From an uncultured Pseudomonadota bacterium (GTDB lineage Bacteria; Pseudomonadota; Gammaproteobacteria; Steroidobacterales; Steroidobacteraceae), in contig CAMLGF010000013.1 in assembly GCA_946479515.1 (NCBI GenBank), forward strand, positions 1 through 64,000: a DNA stretch of 64,000 nt, in the 5' to 3' direction. A program made the translations under genes and the position numbers. Below the pieces are notes generated by a model. It did not search any database and was not told the origin of the DNA. It was given only the letters and a program-made list of their open reading frames with translations. Every line of letters begins with the position of its first letter. The stretch's first letter is position 1. Positions 8,450-20,123 of this stretch are shown here, piece after piece.

Positions 8450-9477
8450 TCTTCGATGACCACGCCGCGGGAGCCTTGCCGCAGTGTGCCGATGATGGCG
8501 GCGGTCTCACCCAATCCGGCGAGCGTGGCGAGAGCCGCGTCGGCGTCGGCGGCAGATACCACCACCACCATGCCGATGCCGCAGTTGAAGGTGCGGTACA
8601 TCTCGGCGGGGGCGATCCGGCCGGCCGCGGCCAGCCAGTCGAACACCGGGTCGCGCGCCCAGCTCTTACGCTGCAGAACGACTTCGAGACCCTCGGGCAC
8701 GACACGCGGGATGTTGTCCGTGAGTCCACCGCCGGTGATGTGCGCGAAACCCCTGACGTCCAGGGTGCGCACCAGCGCCAGCATCGATTTCACGTAGATG
8801 CGCGTCGGGGTCAGCAATCGGTCGAACAGCGTCTTGCCTGCCACCTGCGTGCGCTCGTCGGCGCCGGCCACGGACACCAGCTTGCGGATCAGCGAGTAGC
8901 CATTGGAGTGCGGCCCCGAGGACGCCAGACCGATGACCACGTCGCCGGCAGCGATGCGCGCGCCGTCGATGATGCGATCCTTCTCGACCACGCCGACGCA
9001 GAATCCGGCGAGGTCATAATCGTCGCCGTGGTACATGCCGGGCATTTCGGCGGTCTCGCCGCCCACGAGAGCGGCGCCGGCGAGTTCACAGCCTTCGGCG
9101 ATGCCACGCACCACGGCCTCGGCGACGTCCACGCGCAATTTTCCGGTGGCGTAGTAGTCGAGGAAGAACAACGGCTCGGCGCCCGACACGGCCACGTCGT
9201 TCGCGCACATCGCCACCAGATCGATGCCTATCTTGTCGTGCCGGCCGGTGTCGATGGCCAGGCGCAGCTTGGTGCCGACGCCGTCGGTTCCCGACACGAG
9301 CACCGGCTTGCGATAGCGGTCGAGCGGCACTTCCACCAGCGCACCGAAGCCGCCGATGCCCGCGAGCACCTCCTTGCGCAAGGTCTTGCGGACCACGGGC
9401 TTGATGCGTTCGACGAGTTCGTCGCCCGCGTCGATATCGACGCCGGCATCTCTATAGGTCAGTCCGGATTCAGTCAT
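8446..9477 (-). CDS. purM: phosphoribosylformylglycinamidine cyclo-ligase
   Basis: PurM closes the imidazole ring of AIR using ATP. The 343-residue protein from the ATG at 9477 begins [18 protein letters not shown], the standard PurM N terminus. It contains the dimer and phosphate motifs [52 protein letters not shown] and the C-terminal [14 protein letters not shown]. An upstream in-frame extension of 24 codons overlaps the divergent promoter and is not conserved, so I discard it. The stop overlaps purN by four bases. Confidence 0.97.
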   Translation of the reverse strand: MTESGLTYRDAGVDIDAGDELVERIKPVVRKTLRKEVLAGIGGFGALVEVPLDRYRKPVLVSGTDGVGTKLRLAIDTGRHDKIGIDLVAMCANDVAVSGAEPLFFLDYYATGKLRVDVAEAVVRGIAEGCELAGAALVGGETAEMPGMYHGDDYDLAGFCVGVVEKDRIIDGARIAAGDVVIGLASSGPHSNGYSLIRKLVSVAGADERTQVAGKTLFDRLLTPTRIYVKSMLALVRTLDVRGFAHITGGGLTDNIPRVVPEGLEVVLQRKSWARDPVFDWLAAAGRIAPAEMYRTFNCGIGMVVVVSAADADAALATLAGLGETAAIIGTLRQGSRGVVIEE

Positions 9478-9537
9478 CTCTGGCGCTGGTGTGTTGCGGG
9501 GTGGTTTGCCGACGGCAGGTCGGGAAAAAACGTGCGA

Positions 9538-9543
9538 TATTGT
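9538..9543 (+). promoter_or_regulatory. -10-like hexamer close to DUF2066 start
   Basis: TATTGT lies six bases upstream of the ATG at 9550, a spacing that would place transcription initiation at or next to the start codon. It sits in the 72-base divergent region shared with purM. No clear -35 is visible. Confidence 0.35.
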
Positions 9544-9549
9544 AGCCAA

Positions 9550-10509
9550 ATGCGTTCCCTCATCGTCAGTTTCATCGCTGTGGCGGCGCTGCTCGCCGCC
9601 AATCCCGTTCGGGCCACGCGCCAGGTGCGCGTGTACGAGACGAACGTCAGCTCGCAGGCCGACCCTGCGGTGCAGGCGCAGGCCGCGATGCGCGTGGTGC
9701 TGGTGCGCGCCACGGGCGATCGCAACGCCGCGAATGACCCCGCGCTGGCGAACCTGCTGTCCCAGGCGCAGCAGTACGTGATCGCCACGCGTCCGGCCTC
9801 GGGAGGTGCGACGACCGTGGTCCTGGACGCCGCCGCGCTGGAGCGCGACATCACGGCCGCCGGCCGCACGGTCTGGGACAGCGAACGGCCGCTGCTGCTC
9901 GTGGTGTTGACGGGCGGACCCGCATCCGGCGCGTTCGAAACACGCCGGTCGGTGGAAATTGCGCTGGATGCCGCCGGGAATCGTCGTGGCCAGCCGATCA
10001 ACGTCGTGCGTCCCGAAGCCGTGGGCCTGCCGACGATGGGCGACATCCCGACGGATATGGCCATGGCGGCCGCACAGCGGGCGCGCGCCGACGGTGTGCT
10101 CATCGGCTACGGCGACGGCGTGCCCGCCGGCGGTCCGTGGCGCTGGGTGCTGTCGGCGGCGGGCGTCGACGAGTCCTGGACCGGCACTCTCGAGGAGGGA
10201 GTGAATGGCGCCGCGGATATTTTTGCGCGTTATGCGGCGGTGTTTGCGGCCACGCCCGATCTGTCGGTGCTCGTGGAAATCGAGGGCATCCTCACGCTCA
10301 AGGAATACGCCACCGCCGCGGCCATTCTCGGCGACGCAGCCGGCGTGCGCAGCGTGTTGCTGGCCGAGGCCGCCGGCACGCGCGCCACGTTCAACGTGGT
10401 GACGCGCGGCGGTACCGAAGCGCTGCTCTCGGCGCTGTCCGCGAATTCGCGCTTCGAGCGCGTCGATCCCAGGGCCGGAGGCGCGGTCGCTTTCCGGCTG
10501 CGGCAGTAA
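9550..10509 (+). CDS. DUF2066 domain secreted protein
   Basis: This 319-residue protein has a cleavable Sec signal ([18 protein letters not shown], cleavage near residue 23) and the DUF2066 architecture: [20 protein letters not shown] near the mature start, then a repeated alpha/beta unit with ERPLLLVVL. Proteins of this family occur beside purM and hda in many gammaproteobacteria, but their periplasmic function is unknown. The start is an ATG 72 bases from the divergent purM start. The gene is followed after 14 bases by the CDP-alcohol phosphatidyltransferase and then hda, a probable three-gene unit. Confidence 0.82.
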   Translation: MRSLIVSFIAVAALLAANPVRATRQVRVYETNVSSQADPAVQAQAAMRVVLVRATGDRNAANDPALANLLSQAQQYVIATRPASGGATTVVLDAAALERDITAAGRTVWDSERPLLLVVLTGGPASGAFETRRSVEIALDAAGNRRGQPINVVRPEAVGLPTMGDIPTDMAMAAAQRARADGVLIGYGDGVPAGGPWRWVLSAAGVDESWTGTLEEGVNGAADIFARYAAVFAATPDLSVLVEIEGILTLKEYATAAAILGDAAGVRSVLLAEAAGTRATFNVVTRGGTEALLSALSANSRFERVDPRAGGAVAFRLRQ

Positions 10510-10523
10510 ACGCAGACCGTCGG

Positions 10524-11069
10524 ATGCTCCGGCACCTGCCCAATTTCATCTGCCTGGTGCGCATCGCGCTCATCTGGCCGACCATCGATGCGCTGTATTC
10601 CGGCCACTACTGGACGGCGCTGGCGCTGGTGTTCGTGTGCGCGGTCTCCGACGGCCTCGACGGCTGGCTGGCCAAGCGCTTCAACTGGACCTCGCACCTC
10701 GGCAAGATCCTGGACCCGCTGGCCGACAAACTACTGCTGGTGGCATTGTTCCTCACGGCCACGTGGATGAACCTGCTGCCCTGGTGGCTCACGGCCGTGG
10801 CGGTCGGCCGCGACGTGATGATCGGCTTCGGCGCGGTCATCTATCGATTCTGGTTCGGGCCGCTGCACGGCCGACCGACGCTCACCAGCAAGATCAACAC
10901 CGGCATGCAGCTCGCGGTGGCGCTGGCCGCTATTCTCGGCGCCGCGACCGGCATGCCCACCGAGGAGATGGTGACCGCGCTGGCCATCGTCACGCTGATC
11001 ACCACCATCATCTCCGGTGCCGGCTACCTGGGCGCGTTCACGCGGCGCGCGCTGACGAGCCCGGGCTGA
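10524..11069 (+). CDS. CDP-alcohol phosphatidyltransferase family membrane protein
   Basis: This 181-residue integral membrane enzyme has about five hydrophobic segments. The family signature D-x2-D-G-x2-A-R-x8/9-G-x3-D-x3-D appears as [10 protein letters not shown] followed by [11 protein letters not shown] near residues 45-72. The usual arginine of the A-R pair is lysine here, which is uncommon. It most resembles PgsA-type phosphatidylglycerophosphate synthases, but it is a paralog of the pssA gene at 15110 and could make another phospholipid head group. It lies between DUF2066 and hda, two bases before hda, a conserved gammaproteobacterial arrangement. Confidence 0.85.
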   Translation: MLRHLPNFICLVRIALIWPTIDALYSGHYWTALALVFVCAVSDGLDGWLAKRFNWTSHLGKILDPLADKLLLVALFLTATWMNLLPWWLTAVAVGRDVMIGFGAVIYRFWFGPLHGRPTLTSKINTGMQLAVALAAILGAATGMPTEEMVTALAIVTLITTIISGAGYLGAFTRRALTSPG

Positions 11070-11071
11070 AC

Positions 11072-11776
11072 ATGCGGCAGCTGGCGCTGGGCGTGCAGCT
11101 CAAGGAGCGCGCCACGTTCGCGAGCTTTCTCACCGCGAGGAACGTCGAGCTGGTGGCGCACCTGCGGCAGGTGGCCGCCGGCACTCCTGGCGGCGTGCCG
11201 GCGGGCGCCACGTGGCTCGCGGGCCCGCACACGGCGGGCAAGTCGCATCTGCTGCAGGCGGTGTGCGCCGCCACGCCGGCAGGAAGACGCGCCGCCTATC
11301 TGCCCCTGGAATCGCTGCTGCCCTTCGGGCCCGCCGCCATCGAAGGCGCGGACGCGCTGGACGTGGCCTGCCTCGACGACGTGCAGTGCATTGCCGGGCT
11401 CGATGACTGGGAGCGCCAGCTGTTCGTCCTCTGGCAGCGCGCCCTCGAGCGTGGCACCGCGCTGGTGTTCGCGGGGCGCGAGAACCCGTCGCAGGTGAAC
11501 TTCGGTCTGGCGGATCTGAAATCGCGGCTGGCGTCGTCTTCGGTGTTCGCCGTGCGCGAGCTGAACGACGAGGAGCAGCTCGAGGCACTGGAATTGCGCG
11601 CGCGCCTGCGCGGCTTCGAACTGCCCGCGGAGACCGCGCGTTATCTGCAGCGGCGCTTCCCGCGCGACATGCGCTCGCTGTGCGAGGTGCTGGACACGCT
11701 GGACGACGCCGCGTTCACGGCACAGCGACGCCTCACGGTTCCCTTCATCCGCGAAGTGATCGAGGGAAAACGCTGA
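11072..11776 (+). CDS. hda: DnaA regulatory inactivator Hda
   Basis: Hda works with the sliding clamp to stimulate hydrolysis of DnaA-bound ATP after replication starts, preventing re-initiation. The 234-residue protein carries an N-terminal clamp-binding motif (QLALGV, residues 3-8), a DnaA-like AAA+ domain with the P-loop GPHTAGKSH near 51-59, Walker B CLDDVQCIAG near 96-105, and the sensor region with FAGRENPSQVNF and DLKSRLASS. It lacks the DnaA DNA-binding domain IV, which separates it from DnaA. The ATG follows the upstream stop by two bases. Confidence 0.93.
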   Translation: MRQLALGVQLKERATFASFLTARNVELVAHLRQVAAGTPGGVPAGATWLAGPHTAGKSHLLQAVCAATPAGRRAAYLPLESLLPFGPAAIEGADALDVACLDDVQCIAGLDDWERQLFVLWQRALERGTALVFAGRENPSQVNFGLADLKSRLASSSVFAVRELNDEEQLEALELRARLRGFELPAETARYLQRRFPRDMRSLCEVLDTLDDAAFTAQRRLTVPFIREVIEGKR

Positions 11777-11799
11777 AGGGGTGTGGCCGTGCCGCGGCG

Positions 11800-12706
<907 letters not shown>

Positions 12707-13336
12707 CGCTCGCCGGTGCGGCCGAGATCGTCGGCGCCGTTCCAGCGCGTCCACTGGTTGATGACCTTGTCCGAATACCAGCGCTTGCCGATCGACCCGT
12801 TGTAGCGCGCCAGCGCGCGCGCGATGTTGTGGTTCTCGCGCTTGAGATAGAAGCGCAGGATGGCGCAGCCCATGCGGATGTTCTCCGGCGACTTGATGAG
12901 CTGGTGGCGGCGCATGCCGAGATTCTCGGGCCAGAACGGCATGACCTGCATGAGCCCGACGGCGCCGGCGTAGGACACCGCGTAGCGGTTGAAGCTGCTC
13001 TCGATGTCGATGATGGCCATCACCAGCCCGGGCGGAATGCGGATCTCGCCGCCGCGGTTGGCCTCGCAGAACACGTTCTTGAGGATCAACATGCGCTCGT
13101 CGCGGTCCGGCACGCGCTTGCGCAGCCGTGGCTCCATCATCTTGTACCAGACGGCCGAGTCGTAGCGGTCCTCGAAACATTCGGCCTGATCGATGGCGTG
13201 CTGCACGGAGGCCCGCAACTCCGGTTCGCGCTGCGCGTCCGCGGCCGGCGCCGCCGCGGCGCCGATGGGCCAGGCGCCGGCGAAGCAGACCAACAGCAGG
13301 GGCAGCAGGATGCGCACCGTATCCCGCCGCCGGTAG

Positions 13337-15073
13337 CTAGGCCGCGCCGCCCGCGGAGCCGCCTGGGCTCGCGTGCTGCAGCCTGTCGAGGACGAAAGCC
13401 AGCGCGTCGGCCGCGGGGAATTCCTCCGCCGCCGCGGCGCGCCGATGCCGGTACTCGAGCTTGCCCGCTTCGAGGCCGCGCTCACCCACGACCACGCGGT
13501 GCGGAATACCGATGAGCTCGGAGTCCGCGAACTTGACGCCGGGGCGCTCGTCGCGGTCGTCGAGCAGCACGTCGACGCCCGCGGCCAGGAGTTCTTCGTA
13601 CAGTCGTTCTGCTGTTTCTCGGACACGTTGCGACTTGGCGGCATTGAGCGGCACGACCACCACCCGGAACGGCGCGATGGCGTCCGGCCAGATGATGCCG
13701 CGCGCATCATGGTTCTGTTCGATGGCAGCGGCTACGACACGCGTCACACCGATTCCGTAACAGCCCATGTACAGCGTGGCCGCCTTGCCGGATTCATCGA
13801 GCACGGTCGCGCCCATGGCCTCGCTGTATTTCCGGCCGAGCTGGAACACGTGGCCCACTTCGATGCCGCGCGCGATGGCGAGCGTGCCCTTGCCCGTGGG
13901 GCTGGGGTCGCCGGGCACCACCTTGCGCAGGTCCGCGGCCGGCGGTTCCGGCAGGTCGCGGCCCCAGTTCACCCCTGTCAGATGCGCATCCTTGCGGTTG
14001 GCGCCCACGACGAAATCGCCCAGGGCCAGCACCGAGTGATCGGCGTAAATCTTTCCCTTGAAGCCCACCGGCCCGATGAACCCGGGTTCGGCACCCGCAG
14101 CCTGGATGGCCTCGTTCGAGGCCATGCGGATCGGCCTGGCCACGCCGGGCAGTTTCGCGGCCTTGACCTCGTTGAGCTCATGATCGCCGCGCACCAGGAA
14201 GGCGACCAGGCCGTCCTCGCCTTCGTACACCAGCGTCTTCACCAACCGTGACGCGGGTAGTTCGAGCAACGCGGCCACGTCGGCAATGGACCTGGCGCCC
14301 GGGGTGGCGATTTCCTGAAGTGCCGCGCCGGGCGCGGGCCGCGGCGTGGCCGGGGGCAGGGCCACTGCCATCTCGATATTGGCGGCATAGCTGTCGCCGT
14401 CCGAGAAGGCGATGGCGTCCTCGCCCGAATCGGCGAGCACGTGGAATTCTTCCGAGGCGCTGCCGCCGATGGCGCCGGTGTCGGCGACCACCGAACGGAA
14501 CCTGAGCCCCAGACGCGAGAAGATGGCCGTGTACGCGCGATGCATGGCGTCGTAGCTCTTCGCCATGCCCTCCGGCGTCACGTCGAAGGAATACGCGTCC
14601 TTCATGAGGAATTCGCGCGCGCGCATCACGCCGAAGCGCGGCCGGCGCTCGTCGCGGAACTTCATCTGGATCTGGTAGAAATTCACCGGCACCTGCCGGT
14701 AGCTCTTGAGCTCGTTGCGCGCGATATCGGTGATCACTTCCTCGTGCGTCGGCCCAAGGCAGAAGTCCCGCTCGTGGCGGTCCTTGAGACGCAGCAGTTC
14801 CGGGCCGAACTGGTCCCATCTGCCGGATTCCACCCACAGCTCGGCGGGAATCACGCCCGGCATCAGTACCTCGAGCGCGCCGGCACGATTCATCTCCTCG
14901 CGCACGATGTTCTCGACCTTGCGCAGCGCACGCAGGCCGAGCGGCATCCAGGTGTACATGCCCGACGAGAGCTTGCGGATCATGCCCGACCGCAGCATGA
15001 GCTGGTGGCTCACGACTTCGGCATCGTTGGGAGTTTCTTTGGTCGTGTTGACCGGGTATTGGGACCAGCGCAT
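13337..15073 (-). CDS. proS: prolyl-tRNA synthetase
   Basis: This class II prolyl-tRNA synthetase of the bacterial type has 578 residues (E. coli 572). It begins [20 protein letters not shown]. Motif 1 is in the [22 protein letters not shown] region (split here), motif 2 contains [21 protein letters not shown], and motif 3 is [20 protein letters not shown]. Between motifs 2 and 3 is the INS editing domain that clears Ala-tRNA(Pro), including [20 protein letters not shown]. The C-terminal anticodon-binding domain includes [10 protein letters not shown] reject an upstream extension of about 150 codons because it is antisense to pssA. It is divergent from pssA with 36 bases between starts. Confidence 0.97.
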   Translation of the reverse strand: MRWSQYPVNTTKETPNDAEVVSHQLMLRSGMIRKLSSGMYTWMPLGLRALRKVENIVREEMNRAGALEVLMPGVIPAELWVESGRWDQFGPELLRLKDRHERDFCLGPTHEEVITDIARNELKSYRQVPVNFYQIQMKFRDERRPRFGVMRAREFLMKDAYSFDVTPEGMAKSYDAMHRAYTAIFSRLGLRFRSVVADTGAIGGSASEEFHVLADSGEDAIAFSDGDSYAANIEMAVALPPATPRPAPGAALQEIATPGARSIADVAALLELPASRLVKTLVYEGEDGLVAFLVRGDHELNEVKAAKLPGVARPIRMASNEAIQAAGAEPGFIGPVGFKGKIYADHSVLALGDFVVGANRKDAHLTGVNWGRDLPEPPAADLRKVVPGDPSPTGKGTLAIARGIEVGHVFQLGRKYSEAMGATVLDESGKAATLYMGCYGIGVTRVVAAAIEQNHDARGIIWPDAIAPFRVVVVPLNAAKSQRVRETAERLYEELLAAGVDVLLDDRDERPGVKFADSELIGIPHRVVVGERGLEAGKLEYRHRRAAAAEEFPAADALAFVLDRLQHASPGGSAGGAA

Positions 15074-15109
15074 AAGGGCGCGAGAGTGTATCAGGTGAGG
15101 GATTCGCCT

Positions 15110-15910
15110 ATGATGCCGGCCGTGACGCCAGACACTCCCACGCCCCTGGAAAAGCAGGGTAATGCTCCCAGCAGGGGCATCTACCTCCTGCCGAATCTGC
15201 TCACCACCGGTTGCCTGTTTTCGGGCTTCTATTCCATCGTCGCGGCCATCGATCGCAATTTCGCGCTGGCCGGTCTGGCGGTGTTCATCGCCATGCTGTT
15301 CGACGGCCTGGACGGCCGCGTCGCGCGCTGGACCCGTACCGAGAGCCCGTTCGGCAAGGAGTACGACAGCCTCGCCGACATGGTGGCCTTCGGCATTGCC
15401 CCCGCCGTGCTGGTCTACCAGTGGGGCGTGGTGCGCATTGGCGAGTACGGCCAGGAGTGGCGGCAGTTCGGCTGGGTCATCGCGTTCTTCTATGCGGCCT
15501 GCGCGGCGCTGCGGCTGGCACGGTTCAACACTCACGCGGCCAGCGGCGACAAGCGTTACTTCCAGGGGCTGCCCAGCCCCTCGTCGGCCGCCACGGTCGC
15601 GGCCTTCGTGTGGTTCTTCGCCAAGTGGCGTGAGCCCGGCCTGCCGGGGCTGATCCTCGCGTTCGCCGTGACCGGCTACGCCGCCGCGCTCATGGTGTCG
15701 TCGTTCAGCTATCTCAGCCTCAAGCAGGTCGACGTCAACGCGCGCGTGAAGTACTCGTACCTCATCTTCGTGATCGGCCCGATGCTGTTCCTAATCAGCG
15801 TGGATCCGCCGACCATGCTGTTCGCGATGTTCGTCTCGTACGCCACCTATGGGCCCGTGCAGTGGCTGGTGCGCAAACTGCGCCGGCCGCGCACGGCGAG
15901 CACTACCTGA
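15110..15910 (+). CDS. pssA: CDP-diacylglycerol-serine O-phosphatidyltransferase
   Basis: This 266-residue polytopic enzyme makes phosphatidylserine from CDP-diacylglycerol and serine, the route to phosphatidylethanolamine. It has about eight hydrophobic segments after [17 protein letters not shown]. The CDP-alcohol motif is intact: [19 protein letters not shown] followed by [12 protein letters not shown] near residues 67-97. Two adjacent ATG codons (15110 and 15113) are possible starts. It precedes the uracil-DNA glycosylase gene with eight bases between them. Confidence 0.95.
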   Translation: MMPAVTPDTPTPLEKQGNAPSRGIYLLPNLLTTGCLFSGFYSIVAAIDRNFALAGLAVFIAMLFDGLDGRVARWTRTESPFGKEYDSLADMVAFGIAPAVLVYQWGVVRIGEYGQEWRQFGWVIAFFYAACAALRLARFNTHAASGDKRYFQGLPSPSSAATVAAFVWFFAKWREPGLPGLILAFAVTGYAAALMVSSFSYLSLKQVDVNARVKYSYLIFVIGPMLFLISVDPPTMLFAMFVSYATYGPVQWLVRKLRRPRTASTT

Positions 15911-15918
15911 TCGCGGAC

Positions 15919-16671
15919 ATGAGCTCGCTGCGCAACGCCTACCTCGACGTCCTCGGCATCGACCGCTGGGTGCCGAGAGATGCGGTGGAAGAGCGTCTCG
16001 ATGCGGCCGAGGTGGCGCCGTCCGCCGACGTGACCGGCGCGCCGCCAACGGCACCGCGCGTCGCGGCAGGTCCCCGCTACGAGCGCGGGCCCATGGCCAC
16101 CGATTGGGCGGGCCTGCGCGCGCAGGTGGCCGGCTGCGCGGCCTGCGACCTGCTTTGCAAGACCCGCACGCAAACCGTGTTCGGCGTGGGCAACACGCAG
16201 GCGCAATGGCTGGTGGTCGGCGAGGCGCCTGGCGCCGAGGAAGACCGCCAGGGCGAACCATTCGTGGGCCGAGCGGGACAGCTGCTCAACGCCATGCTGC
16301 TGGCCATCGGCCTGCCGCGCGAGAACGTGTTCATCGCCAACGTGCTCAAGTGCCGGCCGCCCGGCAACCGCGACCCCCGGCCCGAGGAAGTGTCCAACTG
16401 CCTGCCGTTCCTGTCGCGGCAGATCGCGCTGCTCGAGCCCAAGATCATGCTGGCCGTGGGACGCATCGCCGCGCAGAACCTGCTGGCCACCGACGCGCCG
16501 CTGGCCCGGCTGCGCGGCAAGCTGCATCGCTTTGGCGAGGCGGGCACGCCGCTGGTCGTCACCTACCACCCGGCCTATCTACTGCGCACGCCCGCGGACA
16601 AGCGCAAGGCCTGGGAAGACCTCAAATTCGCGCGCGACAGCTACGCCCAGCTGGTCGGAGGCCATGGCTGA
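15919..16671 (+). CDS. family 4 uracil-DNA glycosylase (Fe-S)
   Basis: This 250-residue enzyme excises uracil from DNA. It is the thermostable-type, 4Fe-4S uracil-DNA glycosylase. Ligand cysteines are seen in [14 protein letters not shown] and in [18 protein letters not shown]. The catalytic loop [20 protein letters not shown] and the later TYHPAYLLR His motif are intact. The first 55 residues are a poorly conserved Ala/Pro-rich extension, common in proteobacterial members. The ATG at 15919 is eight bases after pssA; its TGA overlaps the rimI ATG by one base. Confidence 0.93.
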   Translation: MSSLRNAYLDVLGIDRWVPRDAVEERLDAAEVAPSADVTGAPPTAPRVAAGPRYERGPMATDWAGLRAQVAGCAACDLLCKTRTQTVFGVGNTQAQWLVVGEAPGAEEDRQGEPFVGRAGQLLNAMLLAIGLPRENVFIANVLKCRPPGNRDPRPEEVSNCLPFLSRQIALLEPKIMLAVGRIAAQNLLATDAPLARLRGKLHRFGEAGTPLVVTYHPAYLLRTPADKRKAWEDLKFARDSYAQLVGGHG

Positions 16672-17162
16672 TGGCGGCCGCGCCGGAAAACGTGCGCGAC
16701 GTGCCCGAGGTGCACATCCGGCCGATGATGGAGATCGACCTGCCCGAGGTCGCCGCCATCGAGCAGAAGAGCTACGCGTTTCCCTGGAGCGAGAACATCT
16801 TCCGTGACTGCCTGCGCGTGGGCTATACCTGCCGGGCGCTGGATCTTTCCGGGCAGATCATCGGCTATGGGGTCATGAGCCTGGGGGCGGGCGAGGCGCA
16901 CGTGCTCAACGTCTGCGTGCGCGACGAGTACCGCAATCTGGGTTTCGGCCGCCGGCTGCTGGAGCACCTGCTGGAGCGCGCCGCAGCCGCCGGCGTCAAC
17001 GAGGCGTTTCTCGAAGTGCGGCCCAGCAACCTGTCGGCCATCCGGCTCTATCAACGGCTCGGATTCGAACAAATCGGCATCCGTCGCGGGTACTATCAGG
17101 CCCCCGACGGCCGCGAGGACGCCATCGTCCTGAAGCTCGAGCTGCGCGCCGCGGCACCCTGA
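16671..17162 (+). CDS. rimI: ribosomal protein S18-alanine N-acetyltransferase
   Basis: This 163-residue GNAT acetyltransferase acetylates the N-terminal alanine of ribosomal protein S18. The N-terminal IRPMMEIDLPEVAAIEQKSY and FPWSENIFRDCL segments are typical of RimI. The acetyl-CoA pyrophosphate loop is DEYRNLGFGRRLLEHLL, followed by LEVRPSNLSAIRLYQRLGF. It starts at the ATG that shares one base with the preceding stop. It follows the glycosylase and precedes prfC by 13 bases, and it is often next to tsaB or similar genes elsewhere. Confidence 0.92.
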   Translation: MAAAPENVRDVPEVHIRPMMEIDLPEVAAIEQKSYAFPWSENIFRDCLRVGYTCRALDLSGQIIGYGVMSLGAGEAHVLNVCVRDEYRNLGFGRRLLEHLLERAAAAGVNEAFLEVRPSNLSAIRLYQRLGFEQIGIRRGYYQAPDGREDAIVLKLELRAAAP

Positions 17163-17175
17163 CACAGAGATCTGA

Positions 17176-18753
<1,578 letters not shown>

Positions 18754-18777
<24 letters not shown>

Positions 18778-18865
18778 AAAACGGGGACGCGCCTCGACTA
18801 TCTTTCGCACTGCGGCCACCGCGGCACGTCTTTCGCTGCCGGGGCACAACGAGGAATGTCTCCAT
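18754..18865. repeat. REP/MITE-like element with terminal inverted repeats (copy B)
   Basis: The ends are 18-base inverted repeats, 18754-18771 and 18848-18865 (ATGGGGACATTCCTCGTT against its complement), matching at 17 positions. The left half continues through the palindromic GTTTCCTAGAAAAC to GGGGACGCGCCTC and matches copy A at 2541-2583 over about 43 bases. The element encodes the last seven residues and stop of prfC at its left end. Its right end holds GAGGA and the ATG of the next gene. It is non-coding in itself and probably moved by a REP-type transposase located elsewhere. Confidence 0.8.
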
Positions 18866-20123
18866 GTTCGCCTACCTGAAGAACAAGCCGGTGCTCTCCT
18901 GGGCCTTCTACGACTGGGCGAATTCCGCGTTCGCCACCACTGTCATGGCGGGCTTCTTCCCGGTGTTCTTTCAGAAATTCTGGAGCACCGACGTCACCGC
19001 CACCGAGACCACCATACGCCTGGGATACGGCAGCACCATTGCCGGCGCGGTGATCGCCATCCTCGCGCCCATACTCGGCGCCATCGCCGACCGCGGCGGC
19101 ACGCGCAAGAAGTTCATGTTCGCCTGGACTGCGCTCGGCGTGCTCGCCACCGGCGCGCTGTACTTCACCGCCAAGGGTGAATGGTTGGGCGCGCTCACCC
19201 TGTTCGTGCTCGCCACCATCGGCTTCAACGGCGGCATCGTCTTCAATGACGCGCTGCTGCTCGACGTCGCCCCCGAAGGCGATCTCGATCGCGTCTCCGC
19301 CTTCGGCTATTCCCTGGGATACCTGGGCGGAGGCCTGCTCTTTCTCGTCAACATGCTCATGGTGCAGAGTCCCGGGCTGTTCGGGCTCGCGGACGCCGGC
19401 CAGGCGGTGCAGGTTTCCTTCCTGACGGTGGCGGCCTGGTGGCTGGTCTTCACCATTCCGGTGATGCGCGGCGTGCGCGAGCCCCGGCGCAGCGGGGGGC
19501 TGGGTTTCTCCGAGGCGATTCGCGTCGGATTCAGGGAATTGGGCAACACGCTCTCACACGTGCGCCAGTACCGCACGCTGGTGTTGTTCCTGATCGCCTA
19601 CTGGTTCTACATCGACGGCGTGAACACCATCATCAAGATGGCGGTGAACTACGGTACGGCGCTGGGCCTCGACACCGGTGCGCTGCTCAAGGCGCTGCTC
19701 ATCACCCAGCTGGTGGGCTTTCCCGCGGCGTTGCTGTTCGGCTGGCTGGGCGACCGCATCGGTCCGAAACGCGGCATTTTGATCGGGCTCGCGGTGTACG
19801 CGGCCATCACCGTGTATGCCTATTTCCTGGACTCCGAGCGCGAGTTCTACGCGCTGGCCATTTCGGTCGGCCTGGTGCAGGGCGGTGTCCAGAGCCTGTC
19901 GCGTTCTCTGTTCGGGCGATTGGTGCCAGAGGGCAAGAACGCGGAGTTCTTCGGTTTCTTCAACATGATGGGCAAGTTCGCCACCGTGCTCGGGCCCCTG
20001 CTCATCGCGGTGGTCGCGGGCCTCACGCACAACGAGCGGGCGTCGATCATCTCGCTGGTGCTGCTGTTCGTCATCGGCGGCGCATTGCTGTTGCGCGTGA
20101 AGCTCACACCGAAAGCCGCCTGA
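18864..20123 (+). CDS. MFS transporter, UMF1 (Atg22-like) family
   Basis: This 419-residue membrane protein has about 12 transmembrane segments. The opening SWAFYDWANSAFATTV, the GAIADRGGTRKKFM loop 2-3 motif near residue 75, the FNDALLLDVA segment and the C-half GDRIGPKRGILIG place it in the UMF1/vacuole effluxer-like MFS group. Substrates are unknown; yeast Atg22 relatives export amino acids. The ATG lies inside the right terminal repeat of the element at 18754-18865, with GAGGA eight bases upstream serving as the likely ribosome site. The 3' end overlaps the convergent tgpA gene by 20 bases. Confidence 0.88.
   Translation: MFAYLKNKPVLSWAFYDWANSAFATTVMAGFFPVFFQKFWSTDVTATETTIRLGYGSTIAGAVIAILAPILGAIADRGGTRKKFMFAWTALGVLATGALYFTAKGEWLGALTLFVLATIGFNGGIVFNDALLLDVAPEGDLDRVSAFGYSLGYLGGGLLFLVNMLMVQSPGLFGLADAGQAVQVSFLTVAAWWLVFTIPVMRGVREPRRSGGLGFSEAIRVGFRELGNTLSHVRQYRTLVLFLIAYWFYIDGVNTIIKMAVNYGTALGLDTGALLKALLITQLVGFPAALLFGWLGDRIGPKRGILIGLAVYAAITVYAYFLDSEREFYALAISVGLVQGGVQSLSRSLFGRLVPEGKNAEFFGFFNMMGKFATVLGPLLIAVVAGLTHNERASIISLVLLFVIGGALLLRVKLTPKAA

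Noticed and set aside
8476..9549. Long plus-strand frame opposite purM
   Set aside because: It mirrors the purM codons (His/Asp/Gly-rich) and joins the DUF2066 frame by chance. The signal peptide begins at 9550.
15074..15535. N-terminal extension of proS by about 150 codons
   Set aside because: It is antisense to pssA and absent from the synthetase family; the ATG at 15073 gives the standard N terminus.
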